The notes under the pieces: generated by a model | What the model saw: the letters and a program-made list of their open reading frames with translations, nothing else | Told to the model about the DNA's origin: nothing | Database searches by the model: none | Shown here: piece after piece, positions 1 through 5,756 of the stretch | Numbering within the stretch: the stretch's first letter is position 1 | How the letters are laid out: each line of letters begins with the position of its first letter | Assembly: GCA_027073945.1 (NCBI GenBank) | Contig: JALTEL010000179.1 | Location: 1-9,554, forward strand | DNA from: Caldifarciminota bacterium | GTDB lineage: Bacteria; WOR-3; Hydrothermia; UBA1063; CAJXJZ01 | Reading direction: 5' to 3' | Length of the DNA stretch: 9,554 nt | Position numbers and translations under genes: made by a program

Positions 1-1
1 G

Positions 2-103
2 TGGTTTGGCAAAATTGATATGAATATATGGTTAATACTTGCCTTAACTTATATATCAATAAACACGCTACATAAGTATCTTGGAGGCAAATATGGGAAG
101 TAA
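2..103 (+). CDS. C-terminal end of a small membrane protein (5' partial)
   Basis: The reading frame starting at base 2 is the only forward frame without a stop before base 100. It encodes 33 residues and ends in TAA at 101-103. The translation contains a hydrophobic stretch, MNIWLILALTYISINTL, followed by a basic tail (HKYLGGKYGK), which fits the end of a small membrane protein. The real start lies outside the window, although an internal ATG is present at 20-22. It overlaps the start of the next gene (ATG at 93) by 11 nt, in keeping with the tight packing elsewhere. The function is not recognisable. A holin or another small phage membrane protein is possible from its place among late genes, but that is inference only. 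Confidence 0.5.
   Translation, partial: WFGKIDMNIWLILALTYISINTLHKYLGGKYGK
83..87 (+). promoter_or_regulatory. Shine-Dalgarno GGAGG fixing the start at 93
   Basis: GGAGG lies 5 nt before ATG 93. A TTG at 81 in the same frame would place the Shine-Dalgarno inside the coding region, so 93 is preferred as the start. Confidence 0.8.
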
Positions 104-302
104 ATTTGCAGTTATGATGCATATATGTGGAACAGACTTTGTGGGACATGGGGATACTATAGAAGAGGCAAGGCAAGATTTGGCGAATTTTTATATTAGG
201 ACAATGAATGATTTAGCAAATAGGGACGAGAGGGAATTATCCGAAGATAATATTCATTTTAGGAATTGCCTATTAGCGAATGCGGGGGTGTTAGATGGCT
301 GA
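93..302 (+). CDS. Small phage protein of unknown function (69 aa), possibly HicB-like fold
   Basis: This is a 69-residue protein beginning MGSKFAVMMHICG and ending LANAGVLDG. The start is ATG 93, set by GGAGG at 83-87. A short beta-like stretch (KFAVMMHICGTDF) is followed by GHGDTIEEARQDLANFYI, which resembles the G-x-GDT-x-EEA helix start of HicB/UPF0150-type partial RNase H-like folds. No HicA-like partner toxin lies next to it, so a toxin-antitoxin role is not supported. The gene overlaps the tail protein gene by 8 nt and is probably translationally coupled to it. A small tail or accessory protein is an equally good reading. I do not recognise the family with any certainty. Confidence 0.75.
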   Translation: MGSKFAVMMHICGTDFVGHGDTIEEARQDLANFYIRTMNDLANRDERELSEDNIHFRNCLLANAGVLDG

Positions 303-1686
303 TGTAGAAGTTGGTACAACTAATATAGATATATATGGGAATATAACATTAGAACAACTTTATACTAATATAGGAAATGATTCTATATTAAGTAAAGACA
401 CATCGCAGGGCTATCCTATTTATACATTACATTCGACACATTATTTGAACATAAAGAGTGGTGGAGTTTTAACGATAGGCAACCCGAATGATTTTTCATA
501 TCACGAGGAGCTATGGTTTGATGTAGACGGGACTTACCATATAAGATTTAATGTGTTCAGAGGCGGGACATTTAATATGTATGGAAATACTGTATTAAAT
601 GAAAGTATAGATGCTTATACACACAATTTAGATGATTGGTATGGGAATATTAATATTATAGGTGACGATACTTATAAACCTACAATAAAAAATAGCTTCT
701 ACCATTATGCTTCTAATGATGGAGACCAATATTATTATAAAGCAATTTTCAAAGATTTAATAGCAACTTATGGAATGTGGTTTCAATTCCAAACCGTAGG
801 GAAATCTCCACATAAAATTATAATAGACTCTTGCATATTTTCAGGATATAAAAGCAATAATAAGTCGGGATATTTTGTAAAAAGTGGGGCAGAATGTAAT
901 TCATTAGAAATTAGAAATTGTGAAATATATAATTTTACTTATGGCGTACAAGGGTGGAATAATAATACTATATTTGAAAATAATTATGTTCATGACTTAA
1001 ATGGAAGGGCTGTTGAATTAAGTTCGGCGAGTGAAGGATACACAAGAATAGCTGGTAGCAATTTTGAAAGATGTAATGGTGCAAGTGATACAAGTGGGAA
1101 TAATATTCCTATTAAATGTTATCCTGGCGATTATATTTTGCATTTATTAAATAATACAATACAAGATGTCGGTTGGGCTTTGTATATAGCCGGGGGCGAA
1201 ATATGGATGGATGAAAATAATAATATACAAGAGAAATATTATAATCCTAACAATTTGGATATTCCTATATATTTGACAAAACAAAGAATCCTTTCAATCA
1301 AAGACGCCGACGGAAATGATTTAACAGGGGCATTAGTTAGCATAAATAATGAGCAATATAGGACTTATACATACGAGCCGGGCTTGGAAATAACAGAGAA
1401 ATATGCAAAATATAACTGGGATACAGGAGCATGGGACGATTATACGGATACGATGAGTGTGACAAAAGAGGGATACACATGCTACACGGGAGGAATAACA
1501 GACACAATAATATTATTCGAGACAGGAAATGAAACATTAAACAAGATTGAATCAATAGAAATATATCCCCCCGAAGCAACGATAAAGAACAGCAAAACAG
1601 ACATCACAGGAACCAGTAATCCCCTGAATAAAATTGACACGATAACAATAATTGATTATAATCAAATGAAAGTGGAGGCACAATGA
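295..1686 (+). CDS. Tail-spike/fibre-like protein with predicted right-handed beta-helix
   Basis: This 463-residue protein probably contacts the host surface. Residues about 50-310 are rich in short Asn/Gly-bounded strands (LNIKSGGVLTIGN, GTFNMYGNTVLNE, LEIRNCEIYNFTYGVQG, NTIFENNYVHD, YILHLLNNTIQDVGWALYI). That periodicity is typical of pectate-lyase-type right-handed beta-helices in phage spikes. Residues about 333-410 (LSIKDADGNDLTGALVSI... MSVTKEGYTCYTGG) look like an Ig/CnaB or carboxypeptidase-regulatory-like beta domain. The last 50 residues hold two similar segments, LNKIESIEIY and LNKIDTITII. No catalytic motif was identified, so an enzymatic depolymerase role is not claimed. The start ATG 295 follows GGGGGTG at 284-290. 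The stop overlaps the next ATG (ATGA). GC content is visibly lower in the beta-helix part than in the C-terminal part. Confidence 0.75.
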   Translation: MADVEVGTTNIDIYGNITLEQLYTNIGNDSILSKDTSQGYPIYTLHSTHYLNIKSGGVLTIGNPNDFSYHEELWFDVDGTYHIRFNVFRGGTFNMYGNTVLNESIDAYTHNLDDWYGNINIIGDDTYKPTIKNSFYHYASNDGDQYYYKAIFKDLIATYGMWFQFQTVGKSPHKIIIDSCIFSGYKSNNKSGYFVKSGAECNSLEIRNCEIYNFTYGVQGWNNNTIFENNYVHDLNGRAVELSSASEGYTRIAGSNFERCNGASDTSGNNIPIKCYPGDYILHLLNNTIQDVGWALYIAGGEIWMDENNNIQEKYYNPNNLDIPIYLTKQRILSIKDADGNDLTGALVSINNEQYRTYTYEPGLEITEKYAKYNWDTGAWDDYTDTMSVTKEGYTCYTGGITDTIILFETGNETLNKIESIEIYPPEATIKNSKTDITGTSNPLNKIDTITIIDYNQMKVEAQ

Positions 1687-1946
1687 ATGCAATACTCGGC
1701 ACAAGTAAAAAAATAATAATAACAACACAGGAGCAAGCAGATGCTGTAACAATTACAGTTATTAATCCAAGCGGACAAGAAATTATAACAGATGCACCTG
1801 CGACGAACGAAAGCGTAACAACCTGGAGCTATATATTTTTCACGGATGAATCCTGGGAAGCGGGCAAATATAAAATTATAGCAAAGCAGACCACAAATAA
1901 CATCCCGACAGTCGACAGAACGACACTTATTTTTGAAAAACCATGA
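1683..1946 (+). CDS. Small beta-rich (Ig-like) phage accessory protein
   Basis: This 87-residue protein is almost entirely predicted beta-strand: KKIIITTQEQADAVTITVI, then WSYIFFTDESWEAGKYKII, then a closing DRTTLIFEKP. The pattern, including an aromatic residue followed by W-x-x-G-x-Y near the C-terminus, resembles single Ig-like or macroglobulin-like domains often found beside tail genes. Its ATG overlaps the stop of the tail-spike-like gene (ATGA), and GGAGG lies at 1674-1678, so the two are very likely made together. It may decorate or help assemble the tail tip, but that is inferred from position and fold only. No specific family is recognised. Its base composition matches the C-terminal part of the preceding gene, not the AT-rich beta-helix part. 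Confidence 0.65.
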   Translation: MNAILGTSKKIIITTQEQADAVTITVINPSGQEIITDAPATNESVTTWSYIFFTDESWEAGKYKIIAKQTTNNIPTVDRTTLIFEKP

Positions 1947-2347
1947 ACATCGACTTATTATTCCGAGAGACACAGAACAGCAAAAGCAAGAAAAAAATCA
2001 TGAAAGCAATGGATAGGATGTGGAGCCATCTTATATTTGCAACTTATGGGAACCGATGTGTATTATGCGGAAAACCTGCGGTGGACTCCCATCATATTAT
2101 ACGACGTTCAAAAAGCAACGCTCTGCGATATGACATTAAGAACGGAGTTCCACTTTGCAAGGGGTGTCATTTTTTCGGAATACACAAAGGGAGCACGGAA
2201 CATCACAAAGCCCTATTAGAATGGATAGGCGAAGAAAAATATGCTTATTTGCAACAGAAAAAGAATGAATACACAAAAATGAACATAAGCAGCCTACGGG
2301 AAAGAGCAAAAGAATTATACGAACAACTCAAAAAGGCGGAACAATGA
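1943..2347 (+). CDS. HNH endonuclease (NinG/Rap-like zinc-finger type)
   Basis: This is a 134-residue protein with a compact HNH/treble-clef core. C39-x-x-C42 (CVLC) is followed by the HH pair at 50-51 (SHHIIRR), N67 (KNGVPLC), C72-x-x-C75-H76 and H81. The four cysteines should bind structural zinc, and the histidines and asparagine would form the metal-dependent nicking site. The downstream EWIGEEKYAYL resembles phage NinG/Rap-like and other small phage HNH proteins, which cleave branched DNA or assist packaging. The C-terminal 30 residues are helical and charged. It overlaps both neighbours by 4 nt (ATGA at each end), so it belongs to the tail/lysis transcript. Its own Shine-Dalgarno is weak, so translation is probably coupled. 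The exact substrate cannot be told from sequence. Confidence 0.85.
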   Translation: MNIDLLFRETQNSKSKKKIMKAMDRMWSHLIFATYGNRCVLCGKPAVDSHHIIRRSKSNALRYDIKNGVPLCKGCHFFGIHKGSTEHHKALLEWIGEEKYAYLQQKKNEYTKMNISSLRERAKELYEQLKKAEQ

Positions 2348-2769
2348 AATATAAAATCATGGGTATTGTTGCAGGTATCGGATTACTCCTGGCATTAATA
2401 AGCGGGATCACGGGAGAATGCAATCACGAGCCAATCGTGATACACGACACAACAATCGTGATTGATACAATAACACGCACTGATACAGTCTATCAGCCCG
2501 CCCAAACAGATACCATCGTGATACAAGACACAAGCTATGAAGCGAAACAATCAATTTATAAATTTTCACGTGGAGGATATGCAAAAGTTTGGTATATTCC
2601 ACGCAGAGAACTATTCAAATGGGATGTCAGAGAACCAAAGCCTATTGTTATCACTAAAACCCACTATCAAGAAATTAGAATCCCCACAATAGATTATAGG
2701 GCAACAATCGGAGCAGGCATTATAGGAATCATAACGGGAGCAATCCTTATTACAATATATAACAGATAG
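2344..2769 (+). CDS. Two-membrane-segment protein, candidate spanin-like lysis protein
   Basis: This 141-residue protein has a hydrophobic segment at each end: residues about 5-23 (IMGIVAGIGLLLALISGIT) and 121-138 (TIGAGIIGIITGAILITI). The roughly 95 residues between them are polar and predicted beta-rich, with near-repeats TTIVIDT, TDTVY and TDTIVIQDT. If both ends sit in membranes, the middle would be extracytoplasmic. Gram-negative phage unimolecular spanins have an N-terminal lipoprotein signal, a beta-rich periplasmic part and a C-terminal transmembrane helix, and join the two membranes. Here a cysteine (C26) follows the first hydrophobic stretch, but the preceding TGE is not a proper lipobox, so the match is imperfect. 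A generic two-helix membrane protein is the alternative. The gene overlaps the HNH gene (ATGA) and is the last before a 164-bp gap. Confidence 0.6.
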   Translation: MKYKIMGIVAGIGLLLALISGITGECNHEPIVIHDTTIVIDTITRTDTVYQPAQTDTIVIQDTSYEAKQSIYKFSRGGYAKVWYIPRRELFKWDVREPKPIVITKTHYQEIRIPTIDYRATIGAGIIGIITGAILITIYNR

Positions 2770-2886
2770 GGGGGCAAATTCCAATTGTCAGGCGATAACG
2801 CCCAGACCACCATAAAAGAATACCCCAAAACAAGAAAAGCCTCCCTCCGCCCATATATGAAACAAATAAAATTAATCACAAAAGGC

Positions 2887-2915
2887 TTGACTTTTATAAA
2901 AAAAAGCGTTATTAT
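2887..2915 (+). promoter_or_regulatory. Sigma70-type promoter of the replication genes
   Basis: The -35 box TTGACT (2887-2892) and -10 box TATTAT (2910-2915) are separated by exactly 17 bp. The spacer is A-rich and ends AAAAAGCGT, close to the AAAAAGTGC before the -10 of the 4481 promoter. It lies 19 nt before the initiator ATG (2934), whose Shine-Dalgarno GGAGG is at 2925-2929, so the leader is very short. The rest of the 2770-2886 gap shows only a 4-bp GGCG/CGCC hairpin (2791-2802). I see no convincing terminator there. Confidence 0.75.
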
Positions 2916-2933
2916 TAAAAAAAAGGAGGCAAT

Positions 2934-3845
2934 ATGACCGAGCAAGAACACAAGGCAATACTAAAGAAAGCGGGAGCCAAACCGATAGCCCATTATAAAA
3001 TACACACACAGCTAACGGGAAAGACAACGGCGGGGCTTCTTTTGTCACAAATTGTGTATTGGCTATTCCGAGGCAAAGACTCAAAAATTTATAAAACCGA
3101 CAGGGAGCTACAGGAAGAAACGGGGCTCACGGACGGAGAGATGCGAGGAGCAAAAGCAATATTAAAAAAGCTCCCATTTCTAACACTCACACGAGAAGGC
3201 TCCCCAGCACGCACATATTATCAAATGGATTGGATAAAATACAATCAAGCGGTATCCCAGATTAGTAAAAATAACGAAACTGGATACGCAAAAATGACGA
3301 AACTGGATACGCAGAATTCACGAAACAAGATACGCAAAAATCACGAAACAAGATTAGCAAAAATTACCAAACAAGATACGCAAAAATTACCAAACAAGAT
3401 TAGCAAAAATAACGAAACTCTATATACAGAGAATACTACAAAGACTACAACAGAGAATACTACAGAGACTACTACAATAAATATCGTGCGGCAAACAAGA
3501 CAAAAGCAAATTCATGAAATAACAAAATATTTGAATAGCAGGCTCAAGGAAATCAATGGCAAGGAAGGAAAATATAGGGCAGATAGTTATGAGATGCAAA
3601 AGCTATGCAAAGCGAGACTCAACGAGGGATACACAGTCGAGGATTTCAAAACAGTCATTGATAACATGATAATGGCATGGAAGAACCGCCCAGAGATGCA
3701 TCAATACTTACGTCCCGTGACACTTTTCTCTCCAACGAAATTCGGGGGATATTTGAACCGAACAGTAACACCAGCGGACAAGGGGATTGTATCAAGAAAA
3801 ACTGAGAAGAACATACAAATACTCAAACAGATGGAGGATTTATGA
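2934..3845 (+). CDS. Phage replication initiator with internal origin (TIGR02220-type C-terminus)
   Basis: This 303-residue protein is expected to bind the phage origin and recruit the helicase loader. Residues about 20-100 form a winged-helix-like N-terminal domain (LLLSQIVYWLF, then YKTDRELQEETGL, then ARTYYQMDW), typical of phage replisome organisers. Residues 110-164 are a polar linker made of a 23-residue repeat (ISKNNETGYAK..., IRKNHETRLAK..., ISKNNETLY), followed by TENTTKTT/TENTTETT. Residues about 193-276 match the conserved phage C-terminal domain (Phg_2220_C/TIGR02220): ITKYLN, KLCKARLNEGYTVEDFKTVID, YLRPVTLFSPTKFGGYLN. The start ATG 2934 has GGAGG 4 nt upstream, and the promoter is at 2887-2915. 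The linker coding DNA is the 23-bp iteron array. The ATGA overlap with the next gene suggests coupled synthesis with the loader. Confidence 0.88.
   Translation: MTEQEHKAILKKAGAKPIAHYKIHTQLTGKTTAGLLLSQIVYWLFRGKDSKIYKTDRELQEETGLTDGEMRGAKAILKKLPFLTLTREGSPARTYYQMDWIKYNQAVSQISKNNETGYAKMTKLDTQNSRNKIRKNHETRLAKITKQDTQKLPNKISKNNETLYTENTTKTTTENTTETTTINIVRQTRQKQIHEITKYLNSRLKEINGKEGKYRADSYEMQKLCKARLNEGYTVEDFKTVIDNMIMAWKNRPEMHQYLRPVTLFSPTKFGGYLNRTVTPADKGIVSRKTEKNIQILKQMEDL
3260..3420 (+). repeat. Seven tandem 23-bp iterons inside the initiator gene
   Basis: There are seven head-to-tail copies of exactly 23 bp, starting at 3260, 3283, 3306, 3329, 3352, 3375 and 3398. The core reads GATACGCAAAAAT or GATTAGCAAAAAT, followed by NAC(G/C)AAAC and a variable last two bases. 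There are no gaps and no indels. The third copy diverges most (GCAGAATT in place of GCAAAAAT). The array encodes initiator residues 109-162. Direct repeats of this length within a phage initiator gene are the standard binding sites of O-type initiators, so these are probably recognised by the protein they encode. Confidence 0.9.
3426..3473 (+). repeat. Two 24-bp direct repeats next to the iterons
   Basis: The copies at 3426-3449 and 3450-3473 share ACAGAGAATACTACA and then diverge slightly (AAGACTACA against GAGACTACTA). Being a multiple of three, the repeat encodes an in-frame 8-residue duplication, TENTTKTT/TENTTETT, at initiator residues 165-180. The AT-rich composition beside the iterons makes it a candidate DNA-unwinding element, although it may simply be a duplicated protein linker. 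Confidence 0.75.
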
Positions 3846-4471
3846 ATAGAAACACATTAAAACAAGCTCTCATAATGCTTGCAGAGATATATGAAAAAGA
3901 CATAACACAAGCGACGCTTGAAGCGTATTGGCTTGTCTTACAAGAAAAAGAAGATAGAGAATTATTACAAGCGGTTAAGAACCACATTAAAAAGAGTAAG
4001 TGGTTTCCGAAACCTTCAGAATTGCTCGAAGAAATCGAAGGGGATATGACATATAAATCCGAGAAAGCGTGGAACGAAATACAGGAAGCAATAAACCGAT
4101 ACGGAATATATGAAAGTGTCGAATTTGCAGACACAAAAATAAACGAAGCGATACAACTGCTTGGAGGATGGGTAGCGATAAACATGATCCCAGTATCAGA
4201 AGTGGAATACAAGAAAAAGGAATTTATGAAAATATATCAAACATGCAAGGGAAAGGCAATGCACTTGCCTGGAATAACGGAGGCACAAAACACATTCAAT
4301 GGCTTTGATAAATATGAAATCCATAAAATCGGATACGGAGAGAAAAAGGTAATAACACACAAGACAGAACCAACCCCAGAGCCTCCCGAAGAACTGGTAG
4401 CGATAGATATCGAGGGAATTGTAGACGATCTGGCAGAAGAAAAAAAAGTGAAAAAAAGTGAAAAAAAATAA
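3842..4471 (+). CDS. Putative replicative helicase loader (lambda P/G39P-like role)
   Basis: This is a 209-residue protein. The N-terminal 65 residues (LAEIYEKDITQATLEAYWLVL... AVKNHIKKSKWFPKPSELLEEI) have the helical layout and closing W-F-P-K-P-S-E motif seen in phage helicase loaders and inhibitors such as G39P-type proteins. Residues about 75-135 (AWNEIQEAINRYGIYESVEFAD, LLGGW, EFMKIYQTC) form a second helical domain of the kind annotated DUF6475 in phages. The last 35 residues are charged and low-complexity (PTPEPPEEL, then EEKKVKKSEKK). Its ATG overlaps the initiator stop (ATGA), with GGAGG 5 nt upstream. That is the same initiator-loader order as lambda O-P. No helicase or primase gene is in this window. 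The function is inferred from motif and position. Confidence 0.7.
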   Translation: MNRNTLKQALIMLAEIYEKDITQATLEAYWLVLQEKEDRELLQAVKNHIKKSKWFPKPSELLEEIEGDMTYKSEKAWNEIQEAINRYGIYESVEFADTKINEAIQLLGGWVAINMIPVSEVEYKKKEFMKIYQTCKGKAMHLPGITEAQNTFNGFDKYEIHKIGYGEKKVITHKTEPTPEPPEELVAIDIEGIVDDLAEEKKVKKSEKK

Positions 4472-4480
4472 AAAAAACCT

Positions 4481-4509
4481 TTGACAAAATAGACAAAAAG
4501 TGCTATATT
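4481..4509 (+). promoter_or_regulatory. Strong sigma70-type early promoter with A-tract UP-like region
   Basis: A perfect -35 box TTGACA (4481-4486), a 17-bp spacer and -10 box TATATT (4504-4509) are preceded by TGC, giving an extended -10 (TGn) element at 4501-4503. Upstream lies a run of A-tracts (A8-GTG-A7-GTG-A8-T-A8, 4440-4477) that could act as an UP element. A partial symmetry, CTAT...ATAG (4503-4516), overlaps the -10 and might be an operator, though this is weak. The promoter drives the operon beginning at 4540. Confidence 0.85.
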
Positions 4510-4539
4510 TAGATAGTAAGAAATTAAACAGGAGGCATA

Positions 4540-5001
4540 ATGGACAGAGTGGATTACGACACAGCGAGATATTACGCAGAGCAAGAGAGGGCGGGGCAAG
4601 AATATGAAGACGCTCTCGACGAAATGGGGTATTATGATGAGGAAAGGGACTACGCCGAGATGGTCATCGAAGAGGATTTCCTCGGAGAATGGGACAGCTA
4701 TAAACGGGTAGTTTATAACAAGGGAATAAATCCCATAGCTTACTGGTTTATTTGGAAGTATGCTGGGAATTACAAAGACGACACACCTATAGCTGCAGAA
4801 GAAAAAGAGACAGCATTTGAAGGTTTGTTTTATTTAATCGAGGCTAACTGGGATCTGGACGAAGGGATATTTAATGATCAGCAAAAAATGGCAATAATGT
4901 TTGCCTACATACACGAACAAAAGGAATTTAATACAACATTGGATTATGTGGATACTCTCAACGAGCTTGAGAGAATGAGAAAAATAGAAACGAGAAAATA
5001 G
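4540..5001 (+). CDS. Acidic early protein of unknown function
   Basis: This is a 153-residue protein and the first gene behind the strongest promoter in the window. GGAGG is 4 nt before ATG 4540. The first 52 residues hold 20 Asp/Glu and only 4 Arg/Lys (for example YDEERDYAEMVIEEDFLGEWD). The middle is aromatic (INPIAYWFIWKYAGNYKDD), and the C-terminal half is predicted helical (LFYLIEANWDLDEG..., FNTTLDYVDTLNELERMRK). There is no signal peptide, membrane segment or known catalytic motif. First-in-operon phage genes often encode small host-takeover or anti-defence proteins, and strongly acidic ones can mimic DNA. Both ideas are inference from charge and position only. I do not recognise the family. 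Confidence 0.8.
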   Translation: MDRVDYDTARYYAEQERAGQEYEDALDEMGYYDEERDYAEMVIEEDFLGEWDSYKRVVYNKGINPIAYWFIWKYAGNYKDDTPIAAEEKETAFEGLFYLIEANWDLDEGIFNDQQKMAIMFAYIHEQKEFNTTLDYVDTLNELERMRKIETRK

Positions 5002-5009
5002 GAGGCGAT

Positions 5010-5756
5010 ATGAAGCTAAAAGATTACAGAAAGCAAAAAGGACTAACGCAGAAACAACTTGCTAAACAACTCGGAGTGAGCCAGCAGAAAATAAGCAAAT
5101 GGGAAAAAGAAGGGAAAACTATCGAGGGGATTGACAAGACAGGAAGAAGCTATAAAGTCGGCAACATTGTTCAGTTGAAGACTTGGGAAGAATTGCAGCA
5201 TGCCCCTGGTTTCGTTGGAATCGACGAAGTCGGGGATTTACAATTCCCATATAATTATTTCACAAGGGAAATGGAAAAAGCCCTCAAAAAAGACAGGGAA
5301 GTTGAGATTATTGGTGTAGCAAAAGACCCGACAACTAAGTATGAAATTAAATTGAATGGCAATTACTATCGCATTTATCCCGAATGGATAAAACAGGAGG
5401 CAGGCGTGAAAAAAGAAAAAGACATAATTTTACATTTTGAAAAATTCGTAGACAAGGACGGAAACAAGAAGGCAAGGCTTATAGAAGCTGAGAATATTAT
5501 GCCGTTTAGCAAACTCCCCAAAAGCTATTTGCAGGATGCTCCTTTTTTTTACAGGGACAATCATACCAAGCGTGAAATATATGTAAACACGGGAAAGAAC
5601 GCAAGATGGTATGTAGTGGGAGATGAACTGGAGATTGAGGAAGTAAATGCGATGACAGAGGCTATGAGAATAGCCGCAGACAGATTACACAGAATTAAAG
5701 ACGGGATCAGGAAGGCAAAAGAGGAATGGCAGGGAGAAATGGAGGTAAGAATATGA
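5010..5756 (+). CDS. XRE-family HTH regulator with inserted extra domain
   Basis: This 248-residue protein has a classic XRE/Cro helix-turn-helix at residues 1-35 (LTQKQLAKQLGVSQQKISKWEKEGK), which should bind DNA as a dimer. Residues about 45-128 are a separate domain (YKVGNIVQLKTWEEL, FTREMEKALKKDREVEIIGV, YEIKLNGNYYRIYPEWI). It resembles the small phage domain with a GDKV-x-(V/I)-x-SWEEL opening and a closing aromatic W-I segment. Residues about 138-248 are homologous to the C-terminal domain of the next gene (F-EKF, GNKKARLIE, LPKSYL, AADRLHRIK, EEWQGEMEV). The start ATG 5010 has GGAGG 4 nt upstream. It probably regulates phage transcription. Target operators are not identifiable here. 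Confidence 0.8.
   Translation: MKLKDYRKQKGLTQKQLAKQLGVSQQKISKWEKEGKTIEGIDKTGRSYKVGNIVQLKTWEELQHAPGFVGIDEVGDLQFPYNYFTREMEKALKKDREVEIIGVAKDPTTKYEIKLNGNYYRIYPEWIKQEAGVKKEKDIILHFEKFVDKDGNKKARLIEAENIMPFSKLPKSYLQDAPFFYRDNHTKREIYVNTGKNARWYVVGDELEIEEVNAMTEAMRIAADRLHRIKDGIRKAKEEWQGEMEVRI
5741..5745 (+). promoter_or_regulatory. Shine-Dalgarno GGAGG fixing the start at 5753
   Basis: GGAGG lies 7 nt before ATG 5753. An upstream in-frame start at 5726 would add nine residues (MAGRNGGKN) absent from the paralogue, so 5753 is chosen. The site lies inside the coding region of the preceding gene. Confidence 0.8.

Larger units (their letters stand above)
3260..3483. other. Putative phage replication origin
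   Basis: The iteron array is followed directly by AT-rich sequence starting TATATAC (3421) and by two 24-bp repeats, ending near ATAAATAT (3477-3484). Iterons beside an easily melted AT-rich stretch, inside the initiator gene and upstream of a helicase-loader gene, mirror the lambda O/P origin. The function is inferred from architecture. The exact unwinding site is not defined by the sequence alone. Confidence 0.75.

Noticed and set aside
1..92. Promoter before the first complete gene (TTGATA or TTGCCT boxes)
   Set aside because: No -10 box stands at a workable distance, and the stretch is explained as the coding end of an upstream gene.
93..302. HicAB toxin-antitoxin system
   Set aside because: Only a loose HicB-like GDT-x-EEA helix start is present. 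No HicA-like gene lies beside it, and the gene sits in a tail operon.
2694..2951. Minus-strand reading frame with a promoter-like TTGTGA/TATATG in the 2770-2933 gap
   Set aside because: The frame overlaps the membrane-protein gene and the + strand promoter, its product resembles antisense hydrophobic translation, and the -10 box is poor.
3260..3420. CRISPR-like array
   Set aside because: The 23-bp units are directly abutting with no spacers, and the whole stretch is open reading frame of the initiator, so it is an iteron array.
4440..4509. Programmed -1 frameshift on the A runs extending the loader protein
   Set aside because: The shifted frame would add only about 14 residues read from promoter DNA (up to a stop at 4510), with no conserved meaning. 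The promoter explains the sequence better.
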